This document shows, in pieces, positions 6,556 to 7,877 of a DNA stretch of 7,877 nucleotides. The notes under the pieces are model-generated. The model saw nothing but the letters and a program-made list of their open reading frames with translations, was not told where the DNA came from and did not search any database. Positions within the stretch are counted from its first letter, which is position 1; the number at the start of each line of letters is the position of its first letter. Source of the DNA: Coleofasciculus sp. S288 (GTDB lineage: Bacteria; Cyanobacteriota; Cyanobacteriia; Cyanobacteriales; Coleofasciculaceae); the NCBI GenBank assembly GCA_020216575.1, contig JAIUYC010000136.1, positions 1 to 7,877 on the forward strand. Direction: 5' to 3'. The translations under genes were made by a program, and so were the position numbers.

Positions 6556-6619
6556 TATGGCGGCTCTCACATGATCGGAGTACGGGTGGGTTTATTGGAT
6601 TGAACCGATAAACGCTATA
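6556..6619 (+). repeat. 64-bp shortened relative of the MITE-like element, copy 3
   Basis: The first 48 bases match MITE-like copy 2 at about 43 positions (TATGGCGGCTCTCA at the start, then GAGTACGGGTGGG). After that it ends early in AACGCTATA. The right half forms a small hairpin: GTTTATTGG pairs with CCGATAAAC, with one G:T wobble. It looks like an internal deletion derivative that kept both TATA-type ends. Confidence 0.65.
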
Positions 6620-6829
6620 GTATCTAACTGAGTTTATCCTGAGTTAACGATGAATTCTCCCTGAAATTATTAAATATTTATCTCAGCTAAATAACAGAAC
6701 CTATTCACTAATTATTAGGGGAAATTCTTTTTCTGCTCAGCGAATCTTCAGAAATCAAACTTAGTATTACAACTGTCAACGAGAAATTGCACTCAGTAAC
6801 TTCTATTCAGAGTTCCAGGTGGTTGAGTT

Positions 6830-7312
6830 ATGAAAAACTTAGTTTTTGGTACGGTTTCCGCTCTTGTATTGGCTGGTACTGTTATGTCTACTATCGTCCC
6901 TCCAGCCCAAGCACAGATGAGTTTCAACTTTAGCGCTCCTTTTATTGCTGATTCTGGCCTTATCGGAGCTAGTGGCAGTCAACACTTTATCACTGTAGCC
7001 GTCACAGGACATCCCTTGACTGATTTAATGATTACTCTACCCAATGATATGCGGGTTCTAGAAGGGATAAAAATTACAGATCAAATGGGCAAAGAGGTAG
7101 CCGCCAATGTGGCAGTTAGTACCGGCAGCATAACGATTAACTTCCCCCAACCCGTAGCCCCTGACAATTTCTTAAAAATAACGCTGAGTGGCGTGAAAAT
7201 GGACAGAGCGGGAGGAACAGCGATTTATCGAGTTAGTGCGATGAAAGAGGGATTGGTGGGACAAATCCCCATTGGTACGGCAATTGTTCGACTCCGCGAG
7301 ACAAGTAACTAG
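6830..7312 (+). CDS. DUF2808 domain-containing exported protein
   Basis: This is a 160-residue protein with a signal peptide: MKN, a hydrophobic core at about 4-23, then PPAQAQ with cleavage likely after residue 28. The mature part is about 130 residues and beta-rich, with the spacing of hydrophobic strands seen in DUF2808: HFITVAV (52-58), a PLTDLMITLP stretch, GSITINFPQPV (about 103-113) and a C-terminal RVSA...GTAIVRL. DUF2808 is a cyanobacterial family of exported proteins of unknown function. There are no cysteines and no membrane anchor, so a soluble periplasmic or surface protein is expected. The start is supported by AGGTGG at 6817-6822, seven bases upstream. The gene is divergent from the AAA-like/CHASE2 gene and is followed by a hairpin cluster and terminator. 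Export is sure; the family label is likely but by recall only. Confidence 0.75.
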   Translation: MKNLVFGTVSALVLAGTVMSTIVPPAQAQMSFNFSAPFIADSGLIGASGSQHFITVAVTGHPLTDLMITLPNDMRVLEGIKITDQMGKEVAANVAVSTGSITINFPQPVAPDNFLKITLSGVKMDRAGGTAIYRVSAMKEGLVGQIPIGTAIVRLRETSN

Positions 7313-7332
7313 TCCCAGTCCTTTGGAAGTCA

Positions 7333-7400
7333 AACGTCAAAAGTCTTTTGAGCGTAAGACGTTCAACCCGAACACTGGGTAACTAATCACTGTTCAGTGA
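7333..7400 (+). repeat. Two consecutive small palindromes downstream of the DUF2808 gene
   Basis: AACGTC (7333-7338) pairs with GACGTT (7358-7363), enclosing the palindrome CAAAAG-T-CTTTTG (7338-7350). Then TCACTG and CAGTGA (7387-7400) form a tight inverted repeat with a two-base centre. With the hairpin at 7411 this gives a row of structures in the 3' untranslated region of the DUF2808 transcript, which may protect the message or bind a protein. Confidence 0.5.
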
Positions 7401-7410
7401 CATCAAGCTC

Positions 7411-7438
7411 ATCCCCCGCCTGAAGGTTGGGGGATTTT
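7411..7438 (+). terminator. Intrinsic terminator of the DUF2808 gene
   Basis: ATCCCCC (7411-7417) pairs with GGGGGAT (7429-7435). An inner CC-TGAA-GG (7419-7426) pair extends the stem, and TTTT (7435-7438) follows. It lies 98 bases past the DUF2808 stop on the same strand, and no intact gene comes between. Confidence 0.75.
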
Positions 7439-7529
7439 GCATTTGTAGAAGGATTAAAGGATTTCGAGCTTTCCCAAGTCTTTTGTTCAGCTCAGCTAAT
7501 AACGCATGTCACGATGAATTCCACAATCT

Positions 7530-7773
7530 CTATATCTCCCAAGAAAATTTTCCAAGTCTTAACCTTCGTAGTCTTTTGTCTGATTGTTTTCAGTCTTACT
7601 GGAAATTTCTCGCTCATCTGCCTGCCAAGATGCGGCGTTTATTTCTATTATCGGGTGCAATCTACATCGGCGGTGCCATCGGGGTGGAACTTGCTCATGG
7701 GTACTACTTAAACTTCTACGGGTTTGAATTGCTTAGCGCCCCTTTGGATCGCTTATTTGTTGGAAGTCCCTAA
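7530..7773 (+). pseudogene. Remnant of a polytopic membrane protein, frameshifted and truncated
   Basis: Two overlapping plus-strand frames each carry part of what looks like one protein. In the first, about 7530-7590 encodes SPKKIFQVLTFVVFCLIVF, a membrane helix. In the frame one base off, about 7595-7720 encodes SYWKFLAHLPAKMRRLFLL followed by SGAIYIGGAIGVELAHGYY. The latter is very like a conserved stretch of cyanobacterial multi-pass membrane proteins (F-x-x-L-P ... R-x-L-F-x-x-A-G-x-I-Y-x-G-G-A-x-G-x-E, quoted from memory). A single-base indel near 7590 would join the two parts. Downstream, the expected glutamate-rich E-E-F-L-E-M region and last helix are missing; the frame instead runs through unrelated residues to TAA at 7771-7773. 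No start codon with a Shine-Dalgarno fits. Alternatively the second frame (ATG at 7483) is a short real gene, but its first 45 residues look non-coding. Confidence 0.5.
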
Positions 7774-7877
7774 CACGAGAGCAATTCCTCTGTTCGCTCG
7801 ATATAACTATCTGCTGATTTGATTTGTTCTGATGCTTCTGGAGCTAAAGCACTGAGTTCGCTCACTAATTGTTCTTT
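7770..7877 (-). CDS. C-terminal end of an unrecognised gene (5' part outside window)
   Basis: The minus strand is open from the right edge for 35 codons to TAG at 7770-7772. The peptide begins KEQLVSELSALAPEASEQIK and continues through SADSYIERTEELLSC. It is acidic, helical and rich in Glu, Ala and Ser, with good coding character and no low-complexity bias. It looks like the soluble, possibly coiled-coil, C-terminus of a cytoplasmic protein. No family can be named from so little. Its stop overlaps the plus-strand stop of the membrane-protein remnant by four bases. Confidence 0.55.
   Translation of the reverse strand, partial: KEQLVSELSALAPEASEQIKSADSYIERTEELLSC

Larger units (their letters stand above)
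6405..6829. other. Gene-free part of the divergent intergenic region
   Basis: No credible gene lies between the tandem repeat and the DUF2808 start. The stretch holds two mobile-element-like repeats (6433-6460 and 6556-6619) and then an AT-rich leader region (6620-6829). TATAGCG-type ends at 6433 and, reversed, at 6619 could be the two ends of one 187-bp element, with the 64-bp repeat forming its right part. I could not fix a promoter for the DUF2808 gene. Confidence 0.45.

Noticed and set aside
7411..7438. End hairpin of an IS200/IS605-type element
   Set aside because: C-run/G-run hairpins occur at such ends, but no TnpA or TnpB remnant is nearby and the T-run after a gene end fits a terminator better.

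Overview
The window looks like chromosomal DNA of a cyanobacterium, probably a multicellular or filamentous one; I cannot name the genus. Three things point there. The palindrome GCGATCGC (HIP1) occurs at 872, 1652, 3241, 3609 and 3965, about forty times more often than chance would give. Several products belong to families known almost only from cyanobacteria (DUF4278, DUF928, DUF2808, AAA-like/CHASE2 fusions). The spaces between genes are long and carry short tandem repeats and small palindromic elements typical of that phylum.

Layout, left to right. A gene reading leftward off the left edge (1-455, minus, GTG start) encodes a histidine-box membrane protein of the fatty acid hydroxylase/sterol desaturase superfamily. 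A gene-poor stretch follows (456-1271) with one doubtful 45-codon frame, a hairpin and a 133-bp MITE-like element. Two small plus-strand genes come next: a DUF4278 protein (1272-1520) and a single-pass membrane protein (1710-1943). A second 133-bp copy of the element lies at 1976-2108 in opposite orientation, so the two small genes sit between inverted copies. After another gene-free stretch comes a secreted DUF928 protein (2518-3276, plus). It faces, tail to tail, a 939-residue protein on the minus strand (3347-6166) that joins an N-terminal AAA-like P-loop NTPase to a membrane-bound CHASE2 sensor domain. A 27-bp hairpin separates the two stops.

Upstream of the NTPase/CHASE2 gene, a 663-bp intergenic region (6167-6829) holds a candidate promoter, a seven-unit 9-bp tandem repeat and further mobile-element-like repeats. 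Then come a secreted DUF2808 protein (6830-7312, plus), a cluster of hairpins ending in a good intrinsic terminator, the frameshifted remnant of a polytopic membrane protein (about 7530-7773), and the last 35 codons of a minus-strand gene running in from the right edge.

How the genes may work together: the central trio is two exported proteins of unknown function (DUF928, DUF2808) around a transmembrane sensor with a cytoplasmic NTPase domain. This suggests an envelope-sensing or envelope-function locus, but the genes are not in one operon and the link is inference. The most distinctive structural signal is repeat DNA: the CHASE2 gene ends inside a short tandem repeat that is translated into a Gly-Glu-Ala tail, and a related 9-bp repeat lies upstream of the same gene in opposite strand sense.
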